Shown: in pieces, positions 50,530 to 60,353 of the stretch | Position numbering within the stretch: the stretch's first letter is position 1 | How the letters are laid out: each line of letters begins with the position of its first letter | From: Klebsiella aerogenes | GTDB taxonomy: Bacteria; Pseudomonadota; Gammaproteobacteria; Enterobacterales; Enterobacteriaceae | Length of the DNA stretch: 64,000 bases | Direction: 5' to 3' | Assembly (NCBI GenBank): GCA_029027985.1 | Contig: CP119076.1 | Coordinates: 1,984,001-2,048,000 of the forward strand | The notes under the pieces: generated by a model | What the model saw: the letters and a program-made list of their open reading frames with translations, nothing else | Told to the model about the DNA's origin: nothing | Database searches by the model: none | Program-made: the position numbers and the translations under genes

Positions 50530-51450
50530 ATGTTAAAATTCATATTACGTCGCTGTCTGGAAGCGATTCCGACGCTATTCATTCTTATTACTATCTCTTT
50601 CTTCATGATGCGCCTCGCGCCGGGTAGCCCTTTTACCGGTGAACGCACGCTGCCGCCGGAAGTGATGGCGAACATTGAAGCGAAATACCATTTAAACGAC
50701 CCCATCATGACCCAGTACTTCAATTATCTGAAGCAGCTGGCGCACGGTGATTTCGGTCCCTCCTTTAAATATAAAGACTACTCGGTGAATGATCTGGTTG
50801 CTTCAAGCTTCCCGGTTTCCGCCAAATTAGGTCTTGCGGCCTTCTTATTAGCCGTGATTCTTGGCGTCAGCGCCGGGGTTATTGCGGCGTTAAAACAGAA
50901 TACCAAATGGGATTACGCGGTTATGGGGGTGGCAATGACCGGCGTCGTCATACCCAGCTTCGTGGTTGCGCCGCTGTTGGTGATGATTTTCGCCATCACG
51001 CTGCACTGGCTGCCGGGCGGCGGTTGGAACGGCGGGGCGCTGAAGTTCATGATCTTACCGATGGTGGCGTTATCGCTGGCGTATATCGCCAGTATCGCCC
51101 GTATTACCCGCGGATCGATGATTGAAGTTCTGCACTCGAACTTCATCCGTACCGCGCGGGCAAAAGGTCTGCCGATGCGCAGAATTATTTTCCGCCATGC
51201 GCTGAAGCCTGCGTTGTTGCCGGTGCTTTCTTATATGGGACCGGCATTTGTCGGCATTATTACCGGCTCAATGGTTATCGAAACGATCTATGGCTTGCCG
51301 GGGATCGGCCAGCTGTTCGTCAACGGGGCGCTTAACCGCGACTACTCGCTGGTGCTCAGCCTGACGATACTGGTCGGTGCGCTGACCATTCTGTTTAACG
51401 CGATCGTCGACGTGCTGTATGCCGTTATCGATCCGAAAATTCGCTACTGA
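50530..51450 (+). CDS. oppB: Oligopeptide ABC transporter permease OppB
   Basis: Inner-membrane permease (306 aa) with six transmembrane helices. The N-terminal extension MLKFILRRCLEAIPTLFILI is typical, and the EAA loop contacting the ATPases reads FIRTARAKGLPMRRIIFRHAL. The start at 50530 equals the E. coli start; the ORF extends to an ATG at 50455 inside the intercistronic hairpin, which is rejected. Only 14 bp separate it from oppC. Confidence 0.97.
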   Translation: MLKFILRRCLEAIPTLFILITISFFMMRLAPGSPFTGERTLPPEVMANIEAKYHLNDPIMTQYFNYLKQLAHGDFGPSFKYKDYSVNDLVASSFPVSAKLGLAAFLLAVILGVSAGVIAALKQNTKWDYAVMGVAMTGVVIPSFVVAPLLVMIFAITLHWLPGGGWNGGALKFMILPMVALSLAYIASIARITRGSMIEVLHSNFIRTARAKGLPMRRIIFRHALKPALLPVLSYMGPAFVGIITGSMVIETIYGLPGIGQLFVNGALNRDYSLVLSLTILVGALTILFNAIVDVLYAVIDPKIRY

Positions 51451-51464
51451 AGCCGGAGTTCGCC

Positions 51465-52373
51465 ATGATGTTAAGTAAGAAAAACAGCGAGGCGCTGGAG
51501 AACTTCAGTGAGAAGCTGGAAGTTGAAGGCCGTAGCCTGTGGCAGGATGCGCGCCGTCGCTTTATGCACAACCGCGCGGCGGTGGCCAGCCTGATTGTGT
51601 TGGTGATTATCGCGCTGTTCGTGACGCTTGCCCCGATGCTGTCTCAGTTCTCCTATTTCGATACCGACTGGGGGATGATGTCCAACGCGCCGGATATGGA
51701 ATCCGGTCACTACTTTGGTACTGACTCATCCGGCCGCGATCTGCTGGTGCGTGTGGCGATTGGCGGGCGTATTTCGCTGATGGTCGGTGTCGCCGCGGCG
51801 CTGGTGGCGGTGGTTCTCGGTACGCTCTATGGTTCGCTTTCCGGTTATCTCGGCGGCAAAGTGGACTCGGTAATGATGCGTTTGCTGGAAATCCTCAACT
51901 CCTTCCCGTTCATGTTCTTCGTGATCCTGCTGGTGACCTTCTTCGGTCAGAACATCCTGCTGATCTTTGTGGCCATCGGTATGGTGTCATGGCTGGATAT
52001 GGCGCGTATCGTCCGCGGCCAGACGCTGAGCCTGAAACGTAAAGAGTTTATTGAAGCCGCGCAGGTCGGTGGGGTTTCTACATTGAACATCGTCGTTCGC
52101 CATATCGTGCCGAACGTGCTCGGCGTGGTGGTGGTTTACGCCTCGTTGCTGGTACCGAGCATGATTCTGTTCGAATCCTTCCTGAGCTTCCTCGGTCTGG
52201 GGACCCAGGAGCCGCTGAGCAGTTGGGGCGCGCTGCTGAGCGATGGCGCCAACTCGATGGAAGTGTCGCCGTGGTTGCTGTTATTCCCGGCCGGTTTCCT
52301 GGTGGTAACGCTGTTTTGTTTCAACTTTATTGGCGATGGCCTGCGTGATGCCCTCGACCCGAAAGACCGCTAA
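51465..52373 (+). CDS. oppC: Oligopeptide ABC transporter permease OppC
   Basis: Second permease subunit (302 aa), six transmembrane helices (first about residues 40-60) with a long cytoplasmic N-terminus. The EAA loop reads FIEAAQVGGVSTLNIVVRHIVPN. Tandem ATGs (51465 and 51468) occur as in E. coli. It is 11 bp upstream of oppD, which has GGAGCGCC before its start. Confidence 0.97.
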   Translation: MMLSKKNSEALENFSEKLEVEGRSLWQDARRRFMHNRAAVASLIVLVIIALFVTLAPMLSQFSYFDTDWGMMSNAPDMESGHYFGTDSSGRDLLVRVAIGGRISLMVGVAAALVAVVLGTLYGSLSGYLGGKVDSVMMRLLEILNSFPFMFFVILLVTFFGQNILLIFVAIGMVSWLDMARIVRGQTLSLKRKEFIEAAQVGGVSTLNIVVRHIVPNVLGVVVVYASLLVPSMILFESFLSFLGLGTQEPLSSWGALLSDGANSMEVSPWLLLFPAGFLVVTLFCFNFIGDGLRDALDPKDR

Positions 52374-52384
52374 GGAGCGCCATC

Positions 52385-53398
52385 ATGAGCACAATTGAAA
52401 TGACCACTGCGCCACAGAGCGCGCAGCAAAGCGGTCTGCTGCTGGATGTGAAGGATCTCCGGGTAACCTTTAAAACACCGGACGGCGATGTGACTGCGGT
52501 GAACGATCTGAACTTTAACCTGCGCGCCGGGGAAACCTTAGGCATCGTCGGCGAGTCAGGTTCGGGTAAGTCGCAGACCGCGTTCGCGTTAATGGGGCTA
52601 CTGGCGGCAAATGGCCGCATTGGCGGTTCTGCCACCTTTAACGGACGCGAAATTCTTAACTTGCCAGAGCGTGATCTGAATAAGCTGCGTGCCGAACAGA
52701 TTTCGATGATTTTCCAGGACCCGATGACCTCGTTGAATCCGTATATGCGGGTAGGCGAGCAGTTAATGGAAGTCCTGATGCTGCATAAAGGTTTAAGCAA
52801 GGCTGCCGCCTTTGAAGAGTCGGTGAAGATGCTCGACGCGGTGAAAATGCCGGAAGCGCGCAAGCGCATGAAGATGTTCCCGCACGAGTTTTCCGGCGGT
52901 ATGCGTCAGCGCGTGATGATCGCCATGGCGTTGCTGTGTCGGCCAAAACTGCTGATTGCCGATGAACCGACCACCGCGCTGGACGTGACCGTGCAGGCGC
53001 AGATCATGACCCTGCTTAATGAGCTGAAGCGTGAATTCAACACCGCCATCATTATGATCACCCATGACCTCGGCGTTGTGGCCGGGATCTGCGACAAGGT
53101 GCTGGTGATGTACGCCGGTCGCACCATGGAATATGGTCAGGCGCGTGACGTCTTCTATCAGCCGTCGCACCCGTACTCTATTGGCTTGCTTAATGCCGTA
53201 CCGCGCCTTGATGGCGAAGGTGATTCGCTGCTGACCATCCCGGGTAACCCGCCGAACCTGCTGCGTCTGCCAAAAGGCTGCCCATTCCAGCCGCGTTGCC
53301 CGCATGCGATGGAAATTTGTAATAGCGCTCCGCCTCTGGAGGCGTTTGCGCCGGGCCGCCTGCGCGCCTGCTTTAAACCGGTAGGGGATCTGCTATGA
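52385..53398 (+). CDS. oppD: Oligopeptide ABC transporter ATPase OppD
   Basis: ATP-binding subunit (337 aa). Walker [10 protein letters not shown] (about 59-67), signature [15 protein letters not shown], Walker [14 protein letters not shown] and the H-loop ITHDLGVV are intact. The C-terminal oligopeptide-transporter domain has the Cys pattern [14 protein letters not shown], likely an iron-sulfur-binding site in this subfamily. It overlaps oppF by ATGA (53395-53398). Confidence 0.98.
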   Translation: MSTIEMTTAPQSAQQSGLLLDVKDLRVTFKTPDGDVTAVNDLNFNLRAGETLGIVGESGSGKSQTAFALMGLLAANGRIGGSATFNGREILNLPERDLNKLRAEQISMIFQDPMTSLNPYMRVGEQLMEVLMLHKGLSKAAAFEESVKMLDAVKMPEARKRMKMFPHEFSGGMRQRVMIAMALLCRPKLLIADEPTTALDVTVQAQIMTLLNELKREFNTAIIMITHDLGVVAGICDKVLVMYAGRTMEYGQARDVFYQPSHPYSIGLLNAVPRLDGEGDSLLTIPGNPPNLLRLPKGCPFQPRCPHAMEICNSAPPLEAFAPGRLRACFKPVGDLL

Positions 53399-54399
53399 AC
53401 GCCGTAATCGAACAAAGAAAAGTGCTGCTTGAAATCGCCGACCTGAAAGTGCATTTCGATATTAAAGATGGCAAACAGTGGTTCTGGCAGCCGTCAAAAA
53501 CGCTGAAAGCGGTAGATGGCGTAACCCTACGTTTGTACGAAGGCGAAACGCTGGGCGTGGTGGGGGAATCGGGCTGTGGTAAATCGACTTTCGCTCGCGC
53601 CATTATCGGCCTGGTGAAGGCGACCGACGGCAAAGTCGCCTGGCTGGGTAAAGATCTGTTGGGTATGAAGCCGGAAGAGTGGCGCGATGTGCGCAGCGAT
53701 ATCCAGATGATCTTCCAGGATCCGCTGGCGTCGCTCAACCCACGTATGACTATCGGCGAGATCATCGCCGAGCCGCTGCGTACCTATCATCCAAAAATGC
53801 CGCGTCAGGAAGTTCGCGATCGGGTGAAAGCGATGATGATGAAAGTCGGTCTACTACCTAACTTGATCAACCGTTATCCGCACGAATTCTCCGGCGGCCA
53901 GTGCCAGCGTATCGGTATTGCCCGCGCGCTGATCCTTGAACCGAAGCTGATTATCTGCGATGAACCGGTGTCGGCGTTGGACGTTTCCATTCAGGCGCAG
54001 GTCGTGAATTTGCTGCAGAAGCTACAGCGGGAAATGGGGCTGTCGCTCATTTTTATCGCCCATGACCTGGCGGTGGTGAAGCATATTTCCGACCGCGTAC
54101 TGGTGATGTATTTAGGCCATGCGGTGGAACTTGGCACCTATGATGAGGTGTACCATAATCCGCTGCATCCCTATACCAAAGCGCTGATGTCGGCGGTGCC
54201 GGTGCCGGACCCGGATCGGGAGAAAAATAAAACTATCCAGTTGCTGGAAGGGGAATTACCTTCGCCGATTAACCCGCCGTCGGGCTGCGTGTTCCGCACC
54301 CGATGCCCGCTCGCCGGGCCCGAATGCGCGAAAACGCGGCCGGTGCTCGAAGGCAGTTTCCGCCACGCGGTTTCCTGCCTGAAGGTAGACCCGTTATAA
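53395..54399 (+). CDS. oppF: Oligopeptide ABC transporter ATPase OppF
   Basis: Partner ATPase of OppD (334 aa), with Walker A GESGCGKSTFAR, signature FSGGQCQRIGIARAL, Walker B LIICDEPVSALDV and H-loop IAHDLAVV. A C-terminal CVFRTRCPLAGPEC motif parallels OppD. It is the last gene of the operon; a strong terminator follows within 32 bp. Confidence 0.98.
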   Translation: MNAVIEQRKVLLEIADLKVHFDIKDGKQWFWQPSKTLKAVDGVTLRLYEGETLGVVGESGCGKSTFARAIIGLVKATDGKVAWLGKDLLGMKPEEWRDVRSDIQMIFQDPLASLNPRMTIGEIIAEPLRTYHPKMPRQEVRDRVKAMMMKVGLLPNLINRYPHEFSGGQCQRIGIARALILEPKLIICDEPVSALDVSIQAQVVNLLQKLQREMGLSLIFIAHDLAVVKHISDRVLVMYLGHAVELGTYDEVYHNPLHPYTKALMSAVPVPDPDREKNKTIQLLEGELPSPINPPSGCVFRTRCPLAGPECAKTRPVLEGSFRHAVSCLKVDPL

Positions 54400-54405
54400 T
54401 CGCAT

Positions 54406-54431
54406 GGGCTGACGAATGTCAGCCCTTTTTT
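54406..54431 (+). terminator. Terminator of oppABCDF
   Basis: Perfect 8-bp stem GGGCTGAC/GTCAGCCC (54406-54413 with 54418-54425), GAAT loop, six T residues. Confidence 0.92.
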
Positions 54432-54445
54432 ATTGTGAGGTTAAC

Positions 54446-55282
54446 GTGGCTGTTACTATTTCCGCCGCCCGTTTGCGGCTATACCATTTACTTTTTGATC
54501 AAACCCGGCGATCCGGTCGTCGTTTTGAAGGGCTTTGCGGTCTATTCGCGCTGCTGAGCGTGGTGATCATTTTTGTTGAGTCCGGACTCGGCTCGCAGTA
54601 TCACCTGACCCTCGACGAATGGCATGTTTTTATCTGGCTGGAGTTATTTGTCACGGCGGTATTCACTGCGGAATATATTCTGCGCATCATCAGCTGGCCG
54701 AATCCGCTGCGTTATATCTTCAGTTTTTGGGGCTTTATCGACCTCGCGACTATTCTGCCGCTGTATGTGATGTGGCTGTGGCCGGAAATCAGTCTTGATT
54801 ACGTTTTCGCCTGGCGGGCGATGCGGGCCATTCGCGCGCTGCGTATTCTCAAACTGCTGCGCTTTATGCCGTCGCTGAATATTTTCTGGGTAGCGATTGT
54901 CAGCGCCCGTCATCAGCTTATCCTGTTTTACTCGTTTATTGCCATTGTGATGGTTATCTTTGGCTCGTTGATGTATTTAATTGAGGGGCCACAGTATGGG
55001 TTTACCACCCTGAATGCTTCGGTCTATTGGGCAATCGTCACCATTACCACGGTAGGGTATGGCGATATTACGCCGCATACACCCTTGGGGAGGATCCTCG
55101 CCTCGGTGCTGATCTTAATCGGTTATTCCATCATTGCCATTCCGACCGGGCTGATTACCACCCATATGACCACGGCGTTGCAAAACCGCCGCGCCCGTCG
55201 TAGTTGTCCGAACTGTAAGCATAATGAGCATGATAAAAATGCCCGTTTCTGTCACGCCTGCGGCGCGGAATTACCGCTATAG
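54446..55282 (+). CDS. Voltage-gated potassium channel-like protein with C-terminal zinc ribbon
   Basis: Six-helix ion channel of 278 residues. S1-S4 lie at about 30-145, with a voltage-sensor-like S4 carrying regularly spaced Arg (WRAMRAIRALRILKLLRF). The pore has the selectivity filter TTVGYGD (about 201-207) and S6 ILIGYSIIAIPTGLITTH. Instead of an RCK domain as in E. coli Kch, the C-terminus ends in a zinc ribbon (CPNC...CHAC, Cys about 254, 257, 269, 272). GTG at 54446 is preferred: GAGG lies upstream, whereas the ATG at 54416 lies in the opp terminator. Confidence 0.87.
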   Translation: MAVTISAARLRLYHLLFDQTRRSGRRFEGLCGLFALLSVVIIFVESGLGSQYHLTLDEWHVFIWLELFVTAVFTAEYILRIISWPNPLRYIFSFWGFIDLATILPLYVMWLWPEISLDYVFAWRAMRAIRALRILKLLRFMPSLNIFWVAIVSARHQLILFYSFIAIVMVIFGSLMYLIEGPQYGFTTLNASVYWAIVTITTVGYGDITPHTPLGRILASVLILIGYSIIAIPTGLITTHMTTALQNRRARRSCPNCKHNEHDKNARFCHACGAELPL

Positions 55283-55297
55283 CGGCGTAAAAAGAAA

Positions 55298-55332
55298 AAG
55301 CCTGCCGATGTTGCCGCCGGCAGGCTTTTTTA
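55298..55332. terminator. Bidirectional terminator between the channel gene and yciU
   Basis: 10-bp stem AAGCCTGCCG/CGGCAGGCTT (55298-55307 with 55318-55327) flanked by A and T runs. Confidence 0.88.
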
Positions 55333-55352
55333 TGGGCGAATGACCTTAAGAC

Positions 55353-55694
<342 letters not shown>

Positions 55695-55716
55695 TTAAAC
55701 ATCTGATGGGCACGTT

Positions 55717-57177
55717 TTACAGCAACGGACTGAAGAAGTAAAACAGTCGCTCAGCGATTCGTTGCCACAGCGGACGTTTAGCCCACAGTTTTGGATCCAG
55801 CAGGCGCGAACGGGAGATGTAATCATCCTGGACCGCCGCCAGATCGCCGCCGAAACCAACGTCGTCAATCGCCAGGGTAATCTCGAAATTGAGCCACAGG
55901 CTGCGCATATCGAGGTTAACAGTACCCACCAGACTCAGCTCGCCATCGACCAGCACGCTTTTGGTATGCAGCAGTCCACCTTCGAACTGATAGATTTTCA
56001 CCCCGGCTGCCAGCAGTTCGTTAAAGAAGGCGCGGCTGGCCCAGCCGACCAGTACGGAGTCGTTCTTGCGTGGCATGATAATGCTCACCTCGACGCCGCG
56101 CTGCGCTGCGGTGCAGATGGCATGCAGCAGGTCATCGCTGGGGACGAAGTAGGGGGTGGTCATAATCAGGTGCTCTTTCGCCGCATAGGCGGCGGTCAAC
56201 AGCGCCTGATGAATCAAATCTTCCGGGAAGCCGGGGCCGGAGGCAATGGTATGGATGGTGTGACCATTGGCCTCTTCAAACGGCATGATATTGACGTCCG
56301 GCGGCGGTGGTAAAATGCGTTTACCCGTCTCAATTTCCCAGTCACAGGAGTAGACGATACCCATCGCCGTGGCGACCGGGCCTTCCATTCTCGCCATCAG
56401 ATCCACCCACTGACCCACCCCTGAATCCTGTTTAAAATAGCGCGGGTCGACCATGTTCATACTGCCAGTGTAGGCAATATAGTTGTCGATCATCACCATC
56501 TTGCGATGCTGGCGCAGATCCATGCGACGTAAGAAGACACGCATCAGATTCACTTTGAGCGCTTCGACGACCTCAATACCCGCATTGCGCATCATTGCTG
56601 CCCATGGGCTGCGGAAAAAGGCGACGCTGCCGGCGGAGTCGAGCATCAGTCGGCAATGCACGCCGCGGCGTGCGGCGGCCATCAGCGATTCTGCAACCTG
56701 ATCGGCCATACCGCCGGGTTGCCAAATGTAGAACACCATCTCGATATTGTGCCGCGACAGCTGGATATCGCGAATCAACGCCTGCATGACGTCATCGGAT
56801 TCGGTCAGCAGTTGTAGCTGGTTGCCTTTCACACCAGCAATACCCTGACGACGTTCACACAGCTTGAACAGCGACTCAGCAACCGGGCTATTTTCTTGCG
56901 CGAAGATGTGCTTACAGCTTTTAAGGTCCGTTAGCCATTTGGCGGTTGAGGGCCACATGGCGCGAGCGCGTTCGGCACGACGCTTGCCAAGATGCAGCTC
57001 GCCGAAAGAAAGATAAGCGATGATCCCCACCAGCGGCAGGATGTAAATAATCAATAACCATGCCATGGCGGAAGGAACCGCACGGCGTTTCATTAGAATA
57101 CGTAATGTGACACCGGCAATCAGCAGCCAGTACCCAAGAATGACCAGCCAGTTTACGACCGTGTAAAAGGTTGTCAT
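55717..57177 (-). CDS. clsA: Cardiolipin synthase A
   Basis: Inner-membrane phospholipase D-type enzyme (486 aa) that makes cardiolipin from two phosphatidylglycerols. Two N-terminal transmembrane helices (about 5-25 and 38-58) precede two PLD domains with HKD motifs [16 protein letters not shown] (about 224-239) and [16 protein letters not shown] (about 403-418). Length equals E. coli ClsA. It is upstream of yciU in one unit. Confidence 0.97.
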   Translation of the reverse strand: MTTFYTVVNWLVILGYWLLIAGVTLRILMKRRAVPSAMAWLLIIYILPLVGIIAYLSFGELHLGKRRAERARAMWPSTAKWLTDLKSCKHIFAQENSPVAESLFKLCERRQGIAGVKGNQLQLLTESDDVMQALIRDIQLSRHNIEMVFYIWQPGGMADQVAESLMAAARRGVHCRLMLDSAGSVAFFRSPWAAMMRNAGIEVVEALKVNLMRVFLRRMDLRQHRKMVMIDNYIAYTGSMNMVDPRYFKQDSGVGQWVDLMARMEGPVATAMGIVYSCDWEIETGKRILPPPPDVNIMPFEEANGHTIHTIASGPGFPEDLIHQALLTAAYAAKEHLIMTTPYFVPSDDLLHAICTAAQRGVEVSIIMPRKNDSVLVGWASRAFFNELLAAGVKIYQFEGGLLHTKSVLVDGELSLVGTVNLDMRSLWLNFEITLAIDDVGFGGDLAAVQDDYISRSRLLDPKLWAKRPLWQRIAERLFYFFSPLL

Positions 57178-57320
57178 AGATGAAAAATCCTTTTGAATAG
57201 CCCTATGTCATGAGTTTACGCATCATCATCCGTCTGGCAAATAAAAACGCAGCGAAAGCGATAGTCAGGCAGATTCATCGGTTTATAATGAGGGCTGTTT
57301 TCACTCGTAGAGTAGTAGCA

Positions 57321-57494
57321 ATGAAGCGTAGTAGAACAGAAGTAGGGCGCTGGCGCATGCTTAGACAAGTAAGTCGCCGTAAATCGCGCTGGCTGGAAGC
57401 CCAATCGCGCCGCAACATGCGCATTCTCGCTATCAGAAAGAGTCTGGTTAAACGGCAACGTCATGCGTTATTGTTCACCTTCTCTGAACTTTGA
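57321..57494 (+). CDS. yciY: Small basic protein YciY
   Basis: A 57-residue, strongly Arg/Lys-rich protein beginning MKRSRTEVGRWRMLRQ, matching E. coli YciY in start, length and position beside clsA. The function is unknown; the charge suggests nucleic-acid or ribosome contact, which is only a guess. The ORF extends to 57210, but those residues are not conserved. A small GC hairpin (57510-57527) follows. Confidence 0.88.
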   Translation: MKRSRTEVGRWRMLRQVSRRKSRWLEAQSRRNMRILAIRKSLVKRQRHALLFTFSEL

Positions 57495-57509
57495 GCGCTG
57501 AAATCTAAA

Positions 57510-57527
57510 GGCACCGCTTGCGGTGCC
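57510..57527. terminator. Hairpin between yciY and umuC
   Basis: Perfect 7-bp stem GGCACCG/CGGTGCC (57510-57516 with 57521-57527) in the convergent gap; weak T content, so termination is likely but not certain. Confidence 0.55.
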
Positions 57528-57564
57528 TCTGTGCTATTCAGAGGCTCGCTACAAATAAAATGGA

Positions 57565-58827
57565 TTATTTGACGATTGGCAGATCGGAATAGCGAGTCGT
57601 GTAGCAGGGGGATAACATTTCACGCTTCATCGCCCAGGATTTTTGGACTCCCTGCCCGGCAAACCACACAGAACCCCGGCCAGAACGATTAAGCCTATCG
57701 ACGACGCGCATCAGAGCTGTACTGTCCGGCCGTGGCGGGCGCTCGTCAAATAAGTTGAGCTGAGCCACCCCCTGGCTGAAGAAGTCGCTCAGTATGACGC
57801 CAGCCTTCATATAGCGATACCCGTCAACCCAGATCCGGTCCAGCGCTTCGGTCGCCACGTAGATAATATCTCGGGTATCGTTGGTGGGGGTCATCAGTCT
57901 GCCTGAAGACTGGTTACCATAAAAAACCGCCTGCTGCGTATGCGGGTTGGTACGAACAAACACGCTGATAAAGCAACAAAATTGTTTCTCTTCGCGTAAC
58001 TTTTCCGCGGCGCGTTCGGCATAGGTACAGATCGCCTGGCGCATATCACTATACTCAGTGACCCGACTCCCGAAGGAACGGCTGTAGATTATTTGTTGTT
58101 TAGTCGGGGAAAACTCTTCCAATTCAAGGCACCGTTCACCCCGTAGCTCGCGTGAGGTTCTTTCCAGTATGACACTGAAGTGTTTACGGAGCACCCAGCT
58201 GGAACATTCGGCCAGATGCAGGGCGGTATTTATCCCCAGCAGATTGAGTTTCTTACCGAGTCGCCGCCCGACTCCCCACACCTCGCTGACCGGTATCAGG
58301 GACAACAGTCTGCGCTGACGATCGATATTCGATAAATCGACGACGCCGCCTGTTTTTTCCCAGGTTTTTGCTGCGTGGTTAGCCAATTTAGCTAATGTTT
58401 TGGTGGGAGCGATGCCAATACTGACGGTCAGGCCGGTCTCCTTAAGCAGGCGCTGGCGAATGGCCTGGCCGAAAACGGCCAGGCGTGTGCCATTGCCAAC
58501 CCCTGTCAGATCCAGGAACGCTTCATCAATCGAGTAGATTTCTGCTTTCGGCGCTGTTTCTTCGAGAATCGTCATTACCCTGCGGCTCATATCGGCATAC
58601 AGCGCATAATTGGAGCTAAATACCTGTACTTTTTGGCGTTTCAGTTCATCCCGTAACCGGAAATAGGGGACTGCCATACTGATGCCCAATGCCTTTGCTT
58701 CTGCTGAACGTGAAATAATACATCCATCATTATTTGAAACGACAACCACAGGTTTCCCCTTAAGGTCTGGCCGAAAAACGGTCTCGCAGGAAGCGTAAAA
58801 GCTGTTGACGTCAACGAGTGCGAACAT
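57565..58827 (-). CDS. umuC: DNA polymerase V catalytic subunit UmuC
   Basis: Y-family translesion polymerase (420 aa) acting with UmuD' and RecA after DNA damage. Catalytic acids are in [14 protein letters not shown] (Asp6) and [14 protein letters not shown] (Asp-Glu near 101); the helix-hairpin-helix region [16 protein letters not shown] and the clamp-binding QLNLFD motif near the C-terminus are present. It overlaps umuD by 17 bp. Divergence from E. coli UmuC is visible throughout, so a plasmid-type relative is possible. Confidence 0.95.
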   Translation of the reverse strand: MFALVDVNSFYASCETVFRPDLKGKPVVVVSNNDGCIISRSAEAKALGISMAVPYFRLRDELKRQKVQVFSSNYALYADMSRRVMTILEETAPKAEIYSIDEAFLDLTGVGNGTRLAVFGQAIRQRLLKETGLTVSIGIAPTKTLAKLANHAAKTWEKTGGVVDLSNIDRQRRLLSLIPVSEVWGVGRRLGKKLNLLGINTALHLAECSSWVLRKHFSVILERTSRELRGERCLELEEFSPTKQQIIYSRSFGSRVTEYSDMRQAICTYAERAAEKLREEKQFCCFISVFVRTNPHTQQAVFYGNQSSGRLMTPTNDTRDIIYVATEALDRIWVDGYRYMKAGVILSDFFSQGVAQLNLFDERPPRPDSTALMRVVDRLNRSGRGSVWFAGQGVQKSWAMKREMLSPCYTTRYSDLPIVK

Positions 58828-59245
58828 GTCGATGGGATTTCAAGGTAAACGTCACAACACCAAAAATCACCAGCTCTTCTTCTGCCGAGAACAGGATAGG
58901 AGAGTAGTTGGCATTATGCGGGATTAGCTGAAGATGCGGGTGTGTGTGCAGCTCTTTTACGGTAAATTCGCCCGCCACCGCGGCGATAACAATATCGCCA
59001 TGTACTGCAGATAATGAACGATCAACAACCAGTAAGTCGCCATTGCTGATACCTGCGCCAATCATCGAATCGCCGCTTGCTCTGACAAAGTAGGTTGCGC
59101 TGGGGTGTTTAACGACCAGCTTATTCAGGTCAAGGATCTCTTCGACATAGTCCTGAGCCGGGCTAGGGAAACCACAAGACACCCGTTCCATGAACAACGG
59201 CAGCAACATCGTAGCGTCGGGTTGGCAAGGGGAGATAAACGGCAT
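58811..59245 (-). CDS. umuD: DNA polymerase V subunit UmuD
   Basis: LexA-type self-cleaving protein (144 aa) that becomes UmuD' and activates UmuC. The cleavage site Cys24-Gly25 (SCGFPSPA), nucleophile Ser60 (GDSM) and general base Lys97 (FTVKEL) are at the same positions as in E. coli. The C-terminus (SHRHVRTR) runs 17 bp into umuC. A perfect LexA box lies 19 bp upstream of the start. Confidence 0.96.
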   Translation of the reverse strand: MPFISPCQPDATMLLPLFMERVSCGFPSPAQDYVEEILDLNKLVVKHPSATYFVRASGDSMIGAGISNGDLLVVDRSLSAVHGDIVIAAVAGEFTVKELHTHPHLQLIPHNANYSPILFSAEEELVIFGVVTFTLKSHRHVRTR

Positions 59246-59263
59246 AATCTGAAATCCATTAAA

Positions 59264-59279
59264 CTGTATGTATATACAG
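59264..59279 (-). promoter_or_regulatory. LexA (SOS) box of umuDC
   Basis: CTGTATGTATATACAG is a perfect match to CTG-N10-CAG with the TA-repeat core of strong boxes; flanking A/T extends it. It lies just upstream of umuD and should give tight SOS repression. Confidence 0.95.
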
Positions 59280-59528
59280 TATCAGCGATTGTTTAGCGCG
59301 ATCAAGCCGCTTGAACGGCGTTTTCGGGAACTCATTGAAAGTCAGAAAATTTTAATTAAGTGTACCCTGGCCCCCAACTCACGGTTCACTATCCTGTCCG
59401 GTCATCTCAAGAAAACGCTAGCTCAACGATTCAGGAAAAAGATTCAAGGTAAATAAAATTCATTCTCAGGATTCCCTCATTAAGCACAATGTTGTATTTA
59501 TAATGCAACTTATAGGGCGAGGAACCGA

Positions 59529-60353
59529 ATGATGAGTATGAGTGAGAAAGCAGGGCATACTTTCCTGGCAAGCTTGGGGAAAACCCGTCTACGTCCCGGT
59601 GGCGTTGAGGCAACAGAGTGGTTATTTCGTCAGGCACATTTCACCCGCGACAGTAAAGTGCTGGAGGTCGCCTGTAATATGGGGACAACCGCCATTGAAT
59701 TAGCCAAACGATTTGGCTGCTGCGTCTATGCTGTCGATATGGATAAAGAATCGCTGGCCAAAGCGCAGCAGAATATTGTGCGTGCAGGAGTCGATCATCA
59801 GGTGTTTGTGATGGAGGCCAATGCGACGCGTCTGCCATTTCCCGATGCGACCTTTGATGTGGTGATAAATGAGGCCATGCTGACGATGTATGTCGATAAA
59901 GCGAAAGCGCGGCTGATAGCAGAATATTACCGGGTGCTAAAGCCGGGGGGCCGATTGCTCACGCACGATATTATGTATACCCAATCGTCGTTAGATGAGG
60001 CAGAACAATCGGCGCTGCAGAATGTGGTGAAATCACACGTCAGCCCGATGTCACAGGCTCACTGGCAGGCAATGTTCCTCGCCACCGGCTTTGCAACGTT
60101 CTCTTGTTATCATGGCGAGATGTCATTGATGTCGCCGCGCGGACTGATTAAAGATGAAGGTTTTGCGTCTGCGGCGAAAATCATCTTCAATGGATTAGGC
60201 AAAGCGCAGAATCGGCCACGATTTTTAGCCATGATGCGTTTTTTCCAACGCCATCGTCAGCAGCTTAATTTTATTGCCTGCTGTGCAATGAAAAATAGCA
60301 AACCGGGAAAAGCGATTATTAACGATGATGAAATAAACAGCGACTATATATAA
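59529..60353 (+). CDS. SAM-dependent methyltransferase, class I
   Basis: Product of 274 residues with the Rossmann SAM fold: motif I VLEVACNMGTTAIELA (about 44-59), acidic end of strand 2 in YAVDMDKESL, motif III-like FDVVINEAMLTMY, and the post-motif RVLKPGGRLLTHDI. It resembles the UbiE/Methyltransf_11 group, but the substrate is unknown. A GAGGA site precedes tandem start codons (59529 and 59532; a further ATG at 59538). It is divergent from umuD and precedes an lpxP-type gene by about 0.5 kb. Confidence 0.82.
   Translation: MMSMSEKAGHTFLASLGKTRLRPGGVEATEWLFRQAHFTRDSKVLEVACNMGTTAIELAKRFGCCVYAVDMDKESLAKAQQNIVRAGVDHQVFVMEANATRLPFPDATFDVVINEAMLTMYVDKAKARLIAEYYRVLKPGGRLLTHDIMYTQSSLDEAEQSALQNVVKSHVSPMSQAHWQAMFLATGFATFSCYHGEMSLMSPRGLIKDEGFASAAKIIFNGLGKAQNRPRFLAMMRFFQRHRQQLNFIACCAMKNSKPGKAIINDDEINSDYI

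Noticed and set aside
59268-59456. 62-codon plus-strand frame beside umuD
   Set aside because: It begins inside the LexA box and has no ribosome site or motif.
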